A program made the position numbers and the translations under genes. Positions 1 to 11,786 of a stretch of 64,000 nt of DNA are shown here, piece by piece. The first letter of the stretch is position 1, and every line of letters begins with the position of its first letter. The notes beneath the pieces were generated by a model. It did not search any database. It was not told where the DNA came from and worked only from the letters and a program-made list of their open reading frames with translations. Source of the stretch: Salinicoccus halitifaciens (lineage in GTDB: Bacteria > Bacillota > Bacilli > Staphylococcales > Salinicoccaceae); contig NZ_JAJNCU010000005.1 of the NCBI RefSeq assembly GCF_021026095.1, forward strand, positions 62,001 through 126,000, read 5' to 3'.

Positions 1-337
1 GCTCAACCATACGTGGGTCACGTGTAAGGAGTCCTGCTCTCTTAAGAGGTCCGCGGTACTCAGGGTCCGCTTCAAGGAGTGCTCTTGCGATTCCGTGACG
101 GATTGCCTGTGCCTGTCCTGTGAATCCACCGCCGTTGACGTTGACTTTCACATCATAGTTACCTTCTGTTTCCGTAACTGTGAAAGGTTGGTTCAAGTCA
201 AGGATCAGACTTTCGAATGGGAGGTAATCTCTCATGTCGCGGCCATTGACCGTAACATTTCCTTCTCCCGGTACTAAACGTACACGTGCAACTGATGTTT
301 TACGACGACCTGTTCCATAATATTCTACTTTAGCCAT
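1..337 (-). CDS. rpsI: 30S ribosomal protein S9, 3' end cut off by window edge
   Basis: Small-subunit protein S9, whose C-terminal tail reaches the P-site tRNA in the 30S head. The translation begins [19 protein letters not shown] and continues with the family blocks [19 protein letters not shown] and [14 protein letters not shown]. About 112 residues are visible and the basic C-terminal tail lies outside the window. It starts at 337 behind a GGAGG-type site, 21 bases after the rplM stop, so it is the second gene of the L13-S9 operon. Confidence 0.97.
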   Translation of the reverse strand, partial: MAKVEYYGTGRRKTSVARVRLVPGEGNVTVNGRDMRDYLPFESLILDLNQPFTVTETEGNYDVKVNVNGGGFTGQAQAIRHGIARALLEADPEYRGPLKRAGLLTRDPRMVE

Positions 338-358
338 TTAATCAATTCCCTCCTATTC

Positions 359-796
359 TTATCCGCGAAGCGTATAGCTTTCTGGTTGTTGTGCTTCGTG
401 TGGATGGCTGTCTTCAGCATACACAAAAAGTTTTTTAGCCTGCTTACGTCCAAGTGACGTTTTTGGAAGCATGCCTTTGATGGATTTCTCCAGAAGACGT
501 ACAGGGTTTTTCTCCCTGAGTTCACCGGCTGAAATTGATTTCATGTTACCGATATATCCAGTGTGTCTGTAGTACATCTTGTCCTGTGCCTTGTTACCTG
601 TCATTTCGATTTTACCAGCGTTAAGAATGATTACATAATCACCAGTGTCGACATGTGGTGTGTACGTTGGTTTATATTTACCGCGTAAGATGGATGCCAC
701 TTCTGATGAGAGGCGACCGAGTGTCTGCCCTTCAGCATCGATTACATACCATTTGCGCTCAATGTTCGCTTCATTTGCCATGAATGTCTGACGCAT
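359..796 (-). CDS. rplM: 50S ribosomal protein L13
   Basis: Early-assembly large-subunit protein L13, 145 aa, which is the usual bacillar length. Diagnostic blocks are [19 protein letters not shown] near the N-terminus, [11 protein letters not shown], and [10 protein letters not shown] towards the C-terminus. The start at 796 (MRQTFMANE) follows a GGAGG site with good spacing. It leads the rplM-rpsI operon and is preceded by its own promoter and a structured leader, separate from the upstream truA. Confidence 0.97.
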   Translation of the reverse strand: MRQTFMANEANIERKWYVIDAEGQTLGRLSSEVASILRGKYKPTYTPHVDTGDYVIILNAGKIEMTGNKAQDKMYYRHTGYIGNMKSISAGELREKNPVRLLEKSIKGMLPKTSLGRKQAKKLFVYAEDSHPHEAQQPESYTLRG

Positions 797-917
797 AATT
801 TTTCCTCCTGTTTACACAAAAATTTCCCTTTAAATAAAAAAATCTCGTTTATACTCTATATACACTTCACAATAAGTTTCCGGGGCTTATCGTTGGAATG
901 ATATAAAATTATACCGT
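797..917 (-). promoter_or_regulatory. rplM 5' leader, probable L13 autoregulatory leader
   Basis: About 120 transcribed bases precede rplM. A stem of CGATAAG with CTTATTG (seven pairs, one G-U, at 886-892 and 870-876) encloses a 9-base loop. Firmicute rplM genes commonly carry an L13-binding leader RNA. The location and hairpin fit that role, but I matched no covariance model, so the identity is inferred. Confidence 0.5.
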
Positions 918-922
918 TGTTT

Positions 923-951
923 ATAATACTACTAATCCTGCATTTTGTCAA
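923..951 (-). promoter_or_regulatory. SigA promoter of rplM-rpsI
   Basis: On the minus strand TTGACA (946-951) is followed by exactly 17 bases and then TATTAT (923-928). That is a perfect -35, ideal spacing and a near-consensus -10. It lies in the gap after truA and predicts a leader of roughly 120 bases before rplM. Confidence 0.85.
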
Positions 952-969
952 TATGAATTGTGGATTTTG

Positions 970-1716
970 TTACTTTTCAAAAGCTCCGTCGAAGTGGACT
1001 TTCTCGAGGTACAATCCTTCCGCCGGAGCGGTCCTCGGAACAATTGTCCGGTCCTTTTGCCGGATGATGGCCTCGGTCTCCGGTTCCCGTCTGCCTGCGC
1101 CGACTTCGACGATATAGGCGACGATGATCCGGACCATGTTGTACAGGAAGCCAGAGCCCGAGATGATGAAGTCGAAGCCTGCCTCCGTCTCCTCGATGCG
1201 GAATTCCGTGATGGTGCGGACTTTATTGACGATTTCCGCCTTGGCGCTCGAGAAGCTTGTAAAGTCATGTGTGCCGAGGAACGGCTGCATGGCGGCAAGC
1301 ATCCGTTCCTTGTCCAATTCATGCGGGTAATGGGTCTTGAGCCCGTAAAAGAATGGATTCACGGTGTCTGCCGTATAGATGCTGTATCTGTACGTCTTGC
1401 CTTTAGAGTGGTACCTCACATGGAAGTACTCGGGAATCTCGGCGACTTCGTTGATGCTGATGTCTGCAGGCAGGTTCCTGTTCAGTATATAGTGCCATTT
1501 GTCCACCGTGAGAGTGAGGTCCGTGTCGAAATGGCAGTACTGTTCAAGTGCATGGACGCCGCGGTCGGTGCGGGATGCGGGATGGATGCGCATCTGCCTT
1601 TTGTGCATCTTCGTGAGGGCCGCTTCGATCACGCCCTGCACGGTACGGTAGTTGTGCTGGTACTGGAAGCCGTGGAAGTCCTTCCCGTTGTAGCTCATCT
1701 TGAGTAGTATACGCAT
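970..1716 (-). CDS. truA: tRNA pseudouridine(38-40) synthase TruA
   Basis: Converts uridines 38-40 of the tRNA anticodon arm to pseudouridine. The 248-aa length is typical. The catalytic-aspartate block ASRTDRGVHA lies at about residues 48-57, preceded by the family pattern YNGKDFHGFQYQ. The C-terminal block GSGFLYNMVRI is also diagnostic. It starts 3 bases after the ecfT stop, so it is the last gene of the ecfA1-ecfA2-ecfT-truA run, an order conserved in Bacillales. Confidence 0.96.
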   Translation of the reverse strand: MRILLKMSYNGKDFHGFQYQHNYRTVQGVIEAALTKMHKRQMRIHPASRTDRGVHALEQYCHFDTDLTLTVDKWHYILNRNLPADISINEVAEIPEYFHVRYHSKGKTYRYSIYTADTVNPFFYGLKTHYPHELDKERMLAAMQPFLGTHDFTSFSSAKAEIVNKVRTITEFRIEETEAGFDFIISGSGFLYNMVRIIVAYIVEVGAGRREPETEAIIRQKDRTIVPRTAPAEGLYLEKVHFDGAFEK

Positions 1717-1719
1717 GTG

Positions 1720-2517
1720 TCACATCCTCACAAGAAATAATAATACGCCGAAAGCAATGATGACGATGAGTGCTGCCGTATCCCGCAGATGCCAGTTGAG
1801 CTCGCGGTAGCTCGTACGGCCCGCTTCGCCCGTGTAACCCCTGACTTCCATCGCGACCGCCATCTCTTCGGCCCTCTTGAAGGCGGAGATGAAGAGCGGT
1901 ATGAAGATGGGGATGAGTGCATTGATCCGTGATTTCAGCCTGCCGGTCATGAATGTCGAGCCCCTTGCGCTCTGTGCTTTGATGATCTTCTCCGTCTCAT
2001 CCATCAGCGTCGGTATGAACCGGAGGCTGATGGAGATCATCATGGCAAGTTCATGCATGGGGATTTTGATTTTCTTAAGCGGTGCGCCCAGCTTCTCGAT
2101 GGCATCCGTCAGCTCGATCGGGCTTGTCGTGAGCGTCAGTATCGTCGTGATGACCAGCAGCATGACGAGCCGAACGGTGATGTATATCCCCGTGATGAGC
2201 CCTTCCGAATCAATCTGTATGAAACCCCATTCGAACAGCGTCGTCCCGCCCCTTGTGAAGAATATATGAAGGAGGAACGTGAAGATCAGTATGAACAATA
2301 AGATCTTCAATCCGTTGAACAGGAAGAACAGATTGATCTGTGCAACTCTGATGATGCCAAGCACGAACAGCACCAGGAGTCCATAACCCACCCAGTGGTT
2401 CGCAAAGAAGATGATGACCATCATCAAAAGTACGGAGACGATCTTGGCACGCGGATCGAGCCGGTGGATCACGCTGTCCCCGGGGATATAACGGCCGAGC
2501 AGCATATTACTGAGCAT
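1720..2517 (-). CDS. ecfT: ECF transporter transmembrane coupling protein EcfT
   Basis: Membrane scaffold of the energy-coupling-factor importer. It couples the EcfA ATPases to interchangeable substrate-binding S-components for vitamins and metals. I chose the start at 2517 (MLSNMLLGRYIPG), giving 265 aa that align with the usual N-terminus ahead of the conserved HRLDPRAK; a longer in-frame extension would run back through ecfA2. It overlaps the ecfA2 stop by 11 bases. The coupling-helix motifs AQSARG and ARG-like segments are present around residues 170-180. Several hydrophobic segments precede and follow them. Confidence 0.95.
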   Translation of the reverse strand: MLSNMLLGRYIPGDSVIHRLDPRAKIVSVLLMMVIIFFANHWVGYGLLVLFVLGIIRVAQINLFFLFNGLKILLFILIFTFLLHIFFTRGGTTLFEWGFIQIDSEGLITGIYITVRLVMLLVITTILTLTTSPIELTDAIEKLGAPLKKIKIPMHELAMMISISLRFIPTLMDETEKIIKAQSARGSTFMTGRLKSRINALIPIFIPLFISAFKRAEEMAVAMEVRGYTGEAGRTSYRELNWHLRDTAALIVIIAFGVLLFLVRM

Positions 2518-3370
2518 GCAGAGCCCTCCATTCCCGGTACGACGTGATGAACGCATCCGTATTGCGGGGCATCCCTTCGAACACCACTCCTTTACGCTCC
2601 AGATCATGCACAAGCCTCACGATATCCGGTATTTCGAGATGGTGGTCGGTCAAAAGTTTTTCATCGGTGAGTATGTCTTCAGTCCTGCCTTCCCGGATCA
2701 ACTGGCCTCCGGCAAGGAGCTTCACTTCATCCGCATATTCGAACACATCGTTCATATCATGTGTGACGAGGATGATCGTAATATTGAAATCTTCCTGGAT
2801 CTGCTTGAAGAGATCCATCACTTCAATATGGCTCTTCGGATCAAGCCCCGCCGTCGGTTCGTCCACGATCAGTACTTCAGGTTCCATCGCGAGTATGCCG
2901 GCGATGGCGATTTTACGCATCTGGCCGCCCGACAGATCAAACGGTGAACGGCCGAAGGCGCGTTCCGGCACGCCGAGCAGGGACAGGTACTTCTCCGCCC
3001 GTGCTTCCGCTTCTTCCTCAGTGAGCCCCATATTGAGCGGCCCGAACATGACGTCCTTCAAAATCGTTTCATCGAACAGCTGGTGCTCCGGGAACTGGAA
3101 TACCATGCCGACATGCTTCTTCACCTGATGGATGATGCGCTGCTTCGTCCTGTGCTTCAATGTGAGGTCACCGACCTGGACGATGCCCCTCGTTGGCAGC
3201 AGGAGGCCGTTCAGATGCTGGATCAGCGTCGATTTGCCGCTGCCGGTCCGTCCGATGACGGCATAATATTTTCCGGGTTCGAATGACGTCGTGAAATTAT
3301 TCAATGCAGTATGCTCAAACGGCGTGTTGTTGTGGTAAATGCTGGTGAGGCCGTCCACTGTGATTTTCAT
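2507..3370 (-). CDS. ecfA2: ECF transporter ATPase EcfA2
   Basis: One of two ATPases of the shared ECF module. Walker A is GRTGSGKST near residue 41, the signature is LSGGQMRKIAIAG and Walker B is VLIVDEPTAGLD. The 287-aa length fits EcfA2. It starts at 3370 with its ATG overlapping the ecfA1 stop (ATGA), indicating translational coupling. Together with EcfA1 it forms the asymmetric ATPase heterodimer. Confidence 0.96.
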   Translation of the reverse strand: MKITVDGLTSIYHNNTPFEHTALNNFTTSFEPGKYYAVIGRTGSGKSTLIQHLNGLLLPTRGIVQVGDLTLKHRTKQRIIHQVKKHVGMVFQFPEHQLFDETILKDVMFGPLNMGLTEEEAEARAEKYLSLLGVPERAFGRSPFDLSGGQMRKIAIAGILAMEPEVLIVDEPTAGLDPKSHIEVMDLFKQIQEDFNITIILVTHDMNDVFEYADEVKLLAGGQLIREGRTEDILTDEKLLTDHHLEIPDIVRLVHDLERKGVVFEGMPRNTDAFITSYREWRALHAQ

Positions 3371-4155
3371 AGGCGAGCCACCAGCTCATCATGTGTGACA
3401 TACCTGCCATCGAGGAACGCCCTTGATATCTGCATCTGATAAGGCAGCACAAGCCTGCTCTCGATCAATATGTCCGTATCGCTGAATATATGCTCGATCG
3501 ACCCTTCATTGATGACTCTGCCATCCTTCATGATCACGGCGTAATCGCTCTTCTCGATTTCGCTCAGATCATGGGTGATGTAGATGAGCGTGGTGGTCCG
3601 CGTCTTATGGATCTCATCCAGTATGGCGAGTATGTCATTCCGTCCCTCCGGATCGAGCATGGAAGTCGCTTCATCCAGGATAAGCACGTCAGGTTCCATC
3701 GCAAGCGCCCCTGCGATTGCCACACGCTGCTTCTGCCCGCCGGAAAGCCTTGCCGGGGCATGGCGCCTATATGCGAGCATATTGACGGCAGAGAGCGCCT
3801 TTTCCGTCCTCTCGATCATCACTTCCCGGGGCAGCCCCTGGTTCTCAAGGCCAAAGGCCACATCATCCTCGACCGTCGCCCCGACGAACTGGTTGTCCGG
3901 GTTCTGGAAGACGATCGCAAACCTTTCACGGAAATCCTGGATATTATCCTGGGTGAGTGCTTCACCGTCCACGGTGATATTACCTGTATAGCCTTCGAGT
4001 ATGCCCATCAGTATTTTGACGAGCGTGCTCTTGCCCGAGCCGTTATGCCCGATGACCGATACCCAGTCCCCTTTGTTGAATGATAGGGAGATTTCATCAA
4101 GCGCCGTGGGACCGTCCGCCTGATAACGATAAGTTAGATTGTCGATTTTTATCAT
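3367..4155 (-). CDS. ecfA1: ECF transporter ATPase EcfA1
   Basis: Second ATPase of the ECF module. Walker A is GHNGSGKST, the signature LSGGQKQRVAIAG, and Walker B LILDEATSMLD; the last motif is typical of EcfA1. I place the start at 4155 (MIKIDNLTYRY), giving 262 aa, because GGTGGAG lies just upstream. The more distal in-frame ATGs have no ribosome site and run into the terminator hairpin. It has no obvious promoter of its own: a Rho-independent terminator ends only 24 bases before the start codon. Confidence 0.94.
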   Translation of the reverse strand: MIKIDNLTYRYQADGPTALDEISLSFNKGDWVSVIGHNGSGKSTLVKILMGILEGYTGNITVDGEALTQDNIQDFRERFAIVFQNPDNQFVGATVEDDVAFGLENQGLPREVMIERTEKALSAVNMLAYRRHAPARLSGGQKQRVAIAGALAMEPDVLILDEATSMLDPEGRNDILAILDEIHKTRTTTLIYITHDLSEIEKSDYAVIMKDGRVINEGSIEHIFSDTDILIESRLVLPYQMQISRAFLDGRYVTHDELVARL

Positions 4156-4179
4156 ATGCTCCACCACCATTTTATATGT

Positions 4180-4241
4180 AAAAAAAAGCGCGTACCCTGC
4201 ATAGAGCCGCGCGATCATTCATTTATAGCCTGCAGGATACG
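4180..4241 (-). terminator. intrinsic terminator or attenuator between rplQ and ecfA1
   Basis: On the minus strand CGTATCCTGCA (4231-4241) pairs with TGCAGGGTACG (4191-4201), eleven pairs with one G-U. The loop is long and a run of eight U follows (4180-4187). It terminates the alpha operon, but it sits so close to ecfA1 that the ECF genes probably depend on read-through or on a switch in this leader. Confidence 0.7.
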
Positions 4242-4295
4242 TAGAGCTAGACAAGGAGACTTGGCTCCCTATCGTAACACTCCTACTGCTTTTAA

Positions 4296-4697
4296 TTATT
4301 CAGCATCTTCTGAAGCTGCCACTGCACCTTCAACGAATTCGATGATGACAAGTTCAGCACCGTCACCACGGCGTTCGCCCAATTTTTTGATGCTTGTATA
4401 TCCACCTTGACGGTCTTCGAAACGCGGTGCGATATCATCAAATAATTTTTGAAGTGCATCCTGAGTCGTTCCGTCTTCGTTAAGGATCTGGACGTCACGT
4501 ACTGTACGGCCTGCACGGCGTCTTGCTGTGACATCTCCACGCTTACCGAGTGTGACAAGTTTATCGACGATGCTGCGCAGTTCTTTTGCACGTGCTTCAG
4601 TCGTAGTGATGCGCTCGCTTACGATCAATGAAGTCGCAAGGTCTCTCAGCATCGCTTTCCTCTGGCTTGAAGTACGGCCTAATTTTCTGTAGCCCAT
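4296..4697 (-). CDS. rplQ: 50S ribosomal protein L17
   Basis: Large-subunit protein L17 at the tunnel exit region. It begins [20 protein letters not shown], which is highly conserved, and contains [19 protein letters not shown]. At 133 aa it is about ten residues longer than the usual 120-122, with an acidic, alanine-rich C-terminal tail (AVAASEDAE). It is the last gene of the alpha operon, 18 bases after rpoA. Confidence 0.97.
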   Translation of the reverse strand: MGYRKLGRTSSQRKAMLRDLATSLIVSERITTTEARAKELRSIVDKLVTLGKRGDVTARRRAGRTVRDVQILNEDGTTQDALQKLFDDIAPRFEDRQGGYTSIKKLGERRGDGAELVIIEFVEGAVAASEDAE

Positions 4698-4715
4698 GTG
4701 AAATAACCTCCTTTA

Positions 4716-5657
4716 TCAGTCTTCTTTGCGGAGACCCAGTCCAAGGTCTTCCAGCTTGAATTTAACTTCTTCCAAGGACTTGCGCCCAAGGTTTCTGACT
4801 TTCATCATGTCCGCTTCTGATTTATCAGTAAGCTCCTGGACGGAATTGATCCCTGCACGCTTCAGACAGTTGTATGAACGCACGGAAAGATCCAGCTCCT
4901 CGATGGACATTTCAAGCACTTTCTCTTTCTGGTTCTCTTCCTTTTCAATCATGATTTCGACATTTTGAGCTTCATCCGTCATATCGACGAAGATGTTCAA
5001 GTGCTCGGTCATGATTTTAGCGGATAAAGATACTGCTTCCTGCGGTGTGATCGATCCATCAGTCCATACGTCAAGCGTGAGCTTGTCGAAATTGGTCATC
5101 TGGCCGACACGTGTGTTCTCCACAGTGTAGTTCACCCGTTCAACAGGTGTGTAAATCGAATCCACCGGAATGACGCCAATTGACAATTCATTCTTGTTGT
5201 CATCGGACATGGTGTAACCACGGCCGCGGTCGGCGATCATCCTTATCTTCAACTGTCCGCCGCTTGCGACAGTCGCTATCTTAAGGTCAGGGTTCAGGAT
5301 TTCCACATCACTGTCGTGAGTGATATCGGAAGCTTTCACTTCACCTTCACCTGAAACATCGATTTCCAATGTTTTTTCTTCTTCAGAATAAATTTTGAGT
5401 GCGAGTTGCTTAACGTTTGTAATGATCGTGGTCACATCTTCAACCACGTTCTCAATCGTTGAGAATTCATGCAGTACATTTTCTATTTCAATCGTTTTTA
5501 CAGCCGCACCTGGTAAAGATGACAATAGAATGCGACGTAAGGAGTTTCCAAGTGTTGTTCCATAACCGCGTTCCAATGGTTCAACAACAAACTTACCAAA
5601 CTTAGAATCTTCCGACACTTCGACTGTTTCAATTCTAGGTTTTTCGATTTCAATCAT
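4716..5657 (-). CDS. rpoA: DNA-directed RNA polymerase alpha subunit
   Basis: Assembly platform of RNA polymerase and contact for UP elements and activators. The N-terminal domain shows [21 protein letters not shown] near residue 30 (dimerisation and beta contact). A linker at about 225-245 is followed by the C-terminal domain with the helix-hairpin-helix region [16 protein letters not shown] and [12 protein letters not shown]. The 313-aa length is standard. Confidence 0.98.
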   Translation of the reverse strand: MIEIEKPRIETVEVSEDSKFGKFVVEPLERGYGTTLGNSLRRILLSSLPGAAVKTIEIENVLHEFSTIENVVEDVTTIITNVKQLALKIYSEEEKTLEIDVSGEGEVKASDITHDSDVEILNPDLKIATVASGGQLKIRMIADRGRGYTMSDDNKNELSIGVIPVDSIYTPVERVNYTVENTRVGQMTNFDKLTLDVWTDGSITPQEAVSLSAKIMTEHLNIFVDMTDEAQNVEIMIEKEENQKEKVLEMSIEELDLSVRSYNCLKRAGINSVQELTDKSEADMMKVRNLGRKSLEEVKFKLEDLGLGLRKED

Positions 5658-5743
5658 TCGTTTCTTTTCCTCCCTTTAAACGCCGAAAATATTATACAAC
5701 CATGTGTTCTATTATAACTGATTTGACGTTACAAATTAAGCAC

Positions 5744-6136
5744 TTACACACGGCGGCGTTTAGGTGGACGGCAACCATTGTGAGGTACAGGTGTCACATC
5801 TTTGATTGCTGTGATTTCCAGACCTGCAGATTGCAATGCACGGATTGCTGCTTCACGACCGGCACCTGGACCTTTGACTGTTACTTCAACTGTTTTCAGT
5901 CCGTGTTCCATAGCCGCTTTGGAAGCAGTTTCGGAAGCCATTTGAGCTGCGAATGGTGTTGATTTCTTAGAGCCTTTGAATCCTAACGCACCTGCAGATG
6001 ACCATGATAAAGCATTGCCGAATTCATCTGTGATCGTTACGATCGTATTGTTGAAAGTTGAGCGGATATGCGCAACTCCTGCGTCTATATTCTTTTTCAC
6101 CTTACGCTTACGACTTTGTTGTTGTCTACGAGCCAT
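5744..6136 (-). CDS. rpsK: 30S ribosomal protein S11
   Basis: Platform protein next to the mRNA exit. Conserved blocks are [28 protein letters not shown] and a GRE-containing [13 protein letters not shown]. The C-terminus [15 protein letters not shown] is invariant in bacteria. 130 aa; the upstream GGAGG gives the start at 6136. Between rpsM and rpoA, as in other Bacillales. Confidence 0.98.
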   Translation of the reverse strand: MARRQQQSRKRKVKKNIDAGVAHIRSTFNNTIVTITDEFGNALSWSSAGALGFKGSKKSTPFAAQMASETASKAAMEHGLKTVEVTVKGPGAGREAAIRALQSAGLEITAIKDVTPVPHNGCRPPKRRRV

Positions 6137-6159
6137 GATTACTCCTCCTTTACTTTAAA

Positions 6160-6525
6160 TTATTTCCTTTTGTTAGCTACTGTCTTGATTGGTCCTTTAC
6201 GTGTACGGGCATTGTTCTTTGTATGCTGTCCGCGTACCGGAAGACCACGACGGTGACGGATTCCTCTGTATGAAGCAATCTCCATCAAACGCTTGACGTT
6301 CAGGTTCTGCTCACGGCGAAGGTCACCTTCCACTTTATAACCGTCAACGACTTCACGGATCTTGTTCAGTTCTTCTTCAGTCAGGTCTTTTACGCGAGTC
6401 TGCTCAGAAACGCCGGCTTCTGCCAGGATCTGCTGCGCTCTTGTATTACCGATACCGAAAATATAAGTTAAAGAAATAACGACACGTTTGTCACGTGGTA
6501 CGTCAACTCCTGCTATACGAGCCAT
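6160..6525 (-). CDS. rpsM: 30S ribosomal protein S13
   Basis: Head protein that bridges to the 50S subunit and contacts P-site tRNA. It starts [15 protein letters not shown] and has [10 protein letters not shown] and the [24 protein letters not shown] region with a basic C-terminal tail. 121 aa, normal length. Confidence 0.98.
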   Translation of the reverse strand: MARIAGVDVPRDKRVVISLTYIFGIGNTRAQQILAEAGVSEQTRVKDLTEEELNKIREVVDGYKVEGDLRREQNLNVKRLMEIASYRGIRHRRGLPVRGQHTKNNARTRKGPIKTVANKRK

Positions 6526-6545
6526 ATGTTACACCTCCGTTTATT

Positions 6546-6689
<144 letters not shown>

Positions 6690-6908
6690 TTATTTAAAAC
6701 GATAAGTGATCCTGCCACGCGTCAGATCGTACGGTGACATTTCAACTGTAACTTTATCGCCAGGAAGAATACGTATATAGTTCATACGGATTTTACCTGA
6801 GACATGCGCCAAAATCTCATGTCCATTTTCCAGTTCAACTTTAAACATTGCATTCGGTAAAGTATCAAGTACTGTACCTTCAAGTTCAATTACATCCTGT
6901 TTACTCAC
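6690..6908 (-). CDS. infA: translation initiation factor IF-1
   Basis: Single OB-fold factor that occupies the A site during initiation. 72 aa, with [33 protein letters not shown] and the C-terminal [12 protein letters not shown], all conserved. An internal VEMSPYD block is also standard. It follows a 151-base gap after adk, where many bacilli carry map. Confidence 0.98.
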   Translation of the reverse strand: MSKQDVIELEGTVLDTLPNAMFKVELENGHEILAHVSGKIRMNYIRILPGDKVTVEMSPYDLTRGRITYRFK

Positions 6909-7059
6909 TTCAATTCCCCCTTTACAGTTTCATATTTCTATCGAAATACACTTCAGGTGAAGATCGCATTCACTTAACGTCAAATCAAAATATTGAACTC
7001 ATATATTTTTAAACTGCGTCTTGCCTTATTCACCTAAAAGTACTGTCTGGAGGTGAATA
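6909..7059 (-). other. infA-adk spacer with hairpin; map gene absent
   Basis: A 151-base gap without a gene. Directly after the adk stop, arms TATTCACCT and AGGTGAATA (7027-7035 and 7051-7059) are exact inverted repeats with a 15-base loop, but no U-run follows. I see no convincing promoter for infA. In Bacillus the methionine aminopeptidase gene lies here; staphylococci lack it at this position too. Confidence 0.5.
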
Positions 7060-9018
<1,959 letters not shown>

Positions 9019-9019
<1 letters not shown>

Positions 9020-9459
9020 TAAATCACCTCGTAGTTTCCGCCCTGTTCCTCAATTGCTTTGGCAGCTGAGCCAGAAAACTTATGAGCTTTAATTGTTAAT
9101 TTCTTTTCCAGAGTACCGTTGCCCAGCACTTTTACACCAGATTTTTCATTCTTAACAATACCATTTTCAGCCAAAAGCTCCGGAGTCACTTCCGTGCCGT
9201 CTTCAAAACGGTTAAGGTCACTCAAATTGACGATCGCATATTCCTTGCGATTGACATTCGTGAAACCACGTTTTGGAATACGACGGAATAAAGGAAGCTG
9301 TCCACCTTCAAATGTCAGACCTACGCCACCGCCTGAACGGGAGTTTTGTCCATCATGACCGCGGCCTGCTGTTTTACCGTTACCTGAAGACATACCGCGT
9401 CCAACACGCTTACGTGATTTGCGGGCGCCTTCAACTGGTTTCAATTCGTGTAATTTCAT
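9019..9459 (-). CDS. rplO: 50S ribosomal protein L15
   Basis: Late-assembly 50S protein. It begins [22 protein letters not shown], followed by the glycine-rich [20 protein letters not shown]. Two adjacent ATG codons are possible (9462 and 9459). I prefer 9459 because it gives the usual N-terminus and about 7 bases from the GGAGG. 146 aa. Confidence 0.97.
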
Positions 9460-9486
9460 CATCGCACCTCCTCTTTTATAATATCA

Positions 9487-9666
9487 TTAATTTTCTTCTA
9501 CAGTAACCAGGTGGCTGACTTTTTCGACTTGTCCTCTGATCTGAGGCGTATCTTCATGTTCAACTGTCTGGTTGACTTTTCTCAAACCAAGAGATGCCAC
9601 AGTCTTCTTCTGTGTCTCAGGTTTTCCGATAACACTTCTTTTGAGGGTGATTTTTATCTTTGCCAT
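9487..9666 (-). CDS. rpmD: 50S ribosomal protein L30
   Basis: A 59-aa protein between rpsE and rplO. The translation begins [19 protein letters not shown] and contains [21 protein letters not shown], the L30 signature. It ends [10 protein letters not shown]. The start at 9666 follows a GGAGG-like site. Too small for most length cut-offs but unambiguous by sequence and position. Confidence 0.97.
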   Translation of the reverse strand: MAKIKITLKRSVIGKPETQKKTVASLGLRKVNQTVEHEDTPQIRGQVEKVSHLVTVEEN

Positions 9667-9681
9667 TTATCTTTTCCCTCC

Positions 9682-10182
9682 TTAATTAGTAATCTCTTCT
9701 ACAGTTTTTCCACGAAGCTTCGCCACTTCTTCAGCACTCTTAAGTTCTGAAATACCTTGAAGTGTCGCACGCACAACGTTGATCGGCGTATTTGCACCAA
9801 GTGATTTGCTGAGGATGTCCGTGATTCCGGCAAGCTCAAGCACCGCACGCACCGGTCCACCTGCGATAACACCTGTACCAGGCGCTGCCGGCTTCATGAA
9901 CACTTGACCAGAGCTGAATCTGCCTATAATTTCGTGTGGGATCGTACCGTCCACCATTGGCACCTGTACCAGATCTTTCTTCGCAGCTTCAACTGCTTTC
10001 TTGATCGCTTCAGGCACTTCCTGTGCTTTACCTGTACCGAAACCTACACGGCCTTTTCTGTCTCCGACTACTACCAGTGCCGAGAAACGGAAACGACGTC
10101 CACCTTTTACAACTTTAGCAATACGGTTGATCGTCACAACGCGCTCTTCGAATTCTTGTACTCTATCATCTCTACGAGCCAT
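9682..10182 (-). CDS. rpsE: 30S ribosomal protein S5
   Basis: Decoding-fidelity protein (ram site). The double-stranded RNA-binding block [27 protein letters not shown] is followed by GKVGFG-like [20 protein letters not shown]. The C-terminal half carries [15 protein letters not shown] and [16 protein letters not shown]. 166 aa. Confidence 0.98.
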   Translation of the reverse strand: MARRDDRVQEFEERVVTINRIAKVVKGGRRFRFSALVVVGDRKGRVGFGTGKAQEVPEAIKKAVEAAKKDLVQVPMVDGTIPHEIIGRFSSGQVFMKPAAPGTGVIAGGPVRAVLELAGITDILSKSLGANTPINVVRATLQGISELKSAEEVAKLRGKTVEEITN

Positions 10183-10202
10183 TTATATTTTACCTCCTTC
10201 TA

Positions 10203-10565
10203 TTAAAATTGTAAGCCGTTTTCACGTGCCGCATCAGCGAGTGCTTTCACACGCCCGTGATACAAATAACCGCCACGGTCAAATACTACATTTTCAATGC
10301 CTTTATCTTTCGCACGTTTTGCGATCAAAGTGCCGACTTCTGCAGCTGCATCTTTGTTGGATCCGACTTCCATTTTGAACTCTGGATCCTGGGATGACGC
10401 GCTGACAAGCGTCGTTTCACTGCTGTCATCGATCAGTTGTGCGTAAATGTGCTTATTTGAACGGTATACGTTCAGGCGTGGCTTTTCGCTTGTGCCAGCC
10501 AGATCTTTACGTATACGCTGGTGTCTCTTAAGACGCACTTTGTTTTTATCCACTTTAGAGATCAT
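10203..10565 (-). CDS. rplR: 50S ribosomal protein L18
   Basis: 5S rRNA-binding protein of the central protuberance. 120 aa, with [33 protein letters not shown] and the C-terminal [22 protein letters not shown]. Located between rplF and rpsE. Confidence 0.98.
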   Translation of the reverse strand: MISKVDKNKVRLKRHQRIRKDLAGTSEKPRLNVYRSNKHIYAQLIDDSSETTLVSASSQDPEFKMEVGSNKDAAAEVGTLIAKRAKDKGIENVVFDRGGYLYHGRVKALADAARENGLQF

Positions 10566-10590
10566 TGATGTTCACTCCTCACTTGTTTAA

Positions 10591-11127
10591 TTATTTACCG
10601 GTTTTACCTTCTTTACGACGAACAAGTTCGTCTTTGTAACGGATACCTTTACCTTTGTAAGGCTCCGGCGGACGTACAGAACGGATTTTCGAAGCCAGTG
10701 CTCCGACATACTCCTTGTTGATACCTTCCACCTTGACTTTAGTGTTGCCATCAACTGAAATCGTCAGCTCATCAGAAGGTTCAAACTCAACCGGGTGAGA
10801 AAGTCCTACGCTCAATACAAGCTTTTTACCCTGCATCTGTGCACGGTAACCGACACCTACAAGCTCAAGCTCCTTGCTGAAACCTTCGGATACACCCACC
10901 ACCATGTTATTGATCAATGCACGGGTTGTTCCGTGTACTGTACGGTGCTCCTTGGACTCACTCGGGCGGACGACCTGAAGTGTGTTCTCTTCCAGTTCAA
11001 ATGACATGTCTTCATTGAATGTGTCAACGAGTTCACCTTTCGGCCCTTTGACCGTAACTGTTGAACCGTCGATATCTATAGTTACATCTTTTGGAATTTC
11101 AATAATACGTTTACCAACACGACTCAT
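10591..11127 (-). CDS. rplF: 50S ribosomal protein L6
   Basis: 178-aa protein near the sarcin-ricin loop. Starts [16 protein letters not shown], with the duplicated beta domain region TVKGPKGEL. The C-terminal signature is [13 protein letters not shown]. Normal gene order after rpsH. Confidence 0.98.
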   Translation of the reverse strand: MSRVGKRIIEIPKDVTIDIDGSTVTVKGPKGELVDTFNEDMSFELEENTLQVVRPSESKEHRTVHGTTRALINNMVVGVSEGFSKELELVGVGYRAQMQGKKLVLSVGLSHPVEFEPSDELTISVDGNTKVKVEGINKEYVGALASKIRSVRPPEPYKGKGIRYKDELVRRKEGKTGK

Positions 11128-11151
11128 CTCGATTACACCTCCTAAAATAAA

Positions 11152-11550
11152 TTACCAAACGTATGCGAGTACTTCCCCGCCGATATTTCTTTTACGTGCT
11201 TCTTTATCTGTCAAAACACCTTCTGATGTTGAGATCAGGGCGATTCCAAGACCGTTCAGGACTTTTGGAAGTTCTTCCCTTTGAGCGTACACTCTAAGGC
11301 CTGGCTTTGAAATACGTTTCAGACCTGTAATAACTCTTTCGTTATTACCTCCATATTTCAAAAACATGCGGATGACGCCTTGCTTTTCATCTTCTATGAA
11401 TTCGACGTTCTTGACGAATCCTTCCGCTTTCAGGATAGAAGCGATCTCTTTTTTAATGTTTGATGCAGGGATTTCTAATGATTCATGTCTGACCATGTTC
11501 GCATTTCTGATGCGTGTCAGCATATCTGCAATTGGATCTGATACTGTCAT
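11152..11550 (-). CDS. rpsH: 30S ribosomal protein S8
   Basis: Primary 16S rRNA binder and, in many bacteria, translational repressor of the spc operon. 132 aa with [19 protein letters not shown] at the N-terminus. The C-terminus carries [19 protein letters not shown] and GGEVLAYVW. Confidence 0.98.
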   Translation of the reverse strand: MTVSDPIADMLTRIRNANMVRHESLEIPASNIKKEIASILKAEGFVKNVEFIEDEKQGVIRMFLKYGGNNERVITGLKRISKPGLRVYAQREELPKVLNGLGIALISTSEGVLTDKEARKRNIGGEVLAYVW

Positions 11551-11580
11551 TTAAATTTGCCTCCTTTCAATTTATGGCGA

Positions 11581-11766
11581 TTACCAGCTTGCTTTTTTGA
11601 CACCAGGGATCTGGCCTTTATAAGCAAGTTCACGGAAACATATACGGCATAGTCTGAATTGACGAATTACTGAATGCGGACGTCCACATCTTTCACAACG
11701 CGTGTATTCTCTCACTTTAAACTTTTGTTCTTTTTGCTGTTTAGCAATCATTGATTTTTTAGCCAC
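11581..11766 (-). CDS. rpsN: 30S ribosomal protein S14, zinc type (Z)
   Basis: 61-aa short S14 with a complete zinc ribbon: Cys24, Cys27, Cys40 and Cys43 (RCERCGRP and [10 protein letters not shown]). This is the essential zinc form encoded inside the spc operon in Firmicutes; any zinc-free long paralogue would be elsewhere. Confidence 0.97.
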   Translation of the reverse strand: MAKKSMIAKQQKEQKFKVREYTRCERCGRPHSVIRQFRLCRICFRELAYKGQIPGVKKASW

Positions 11767-11786
11767 ATTTTCGCCTCCTTATTAAC

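Noticed and set aside
958-1707. 249-aa open frame on the plus strand opposite truA
   Set aside because: Pure shadow of truA in a GC-rich gene: no ribosome site, and the minus-strand protein is unambiguous.
4140-4220. Upstream extension of ecfA1 to 4218
   Set aside because: It would run through the terminator hairpin and lacks a ribosome site; the start at 4155 has GGTGGAG.
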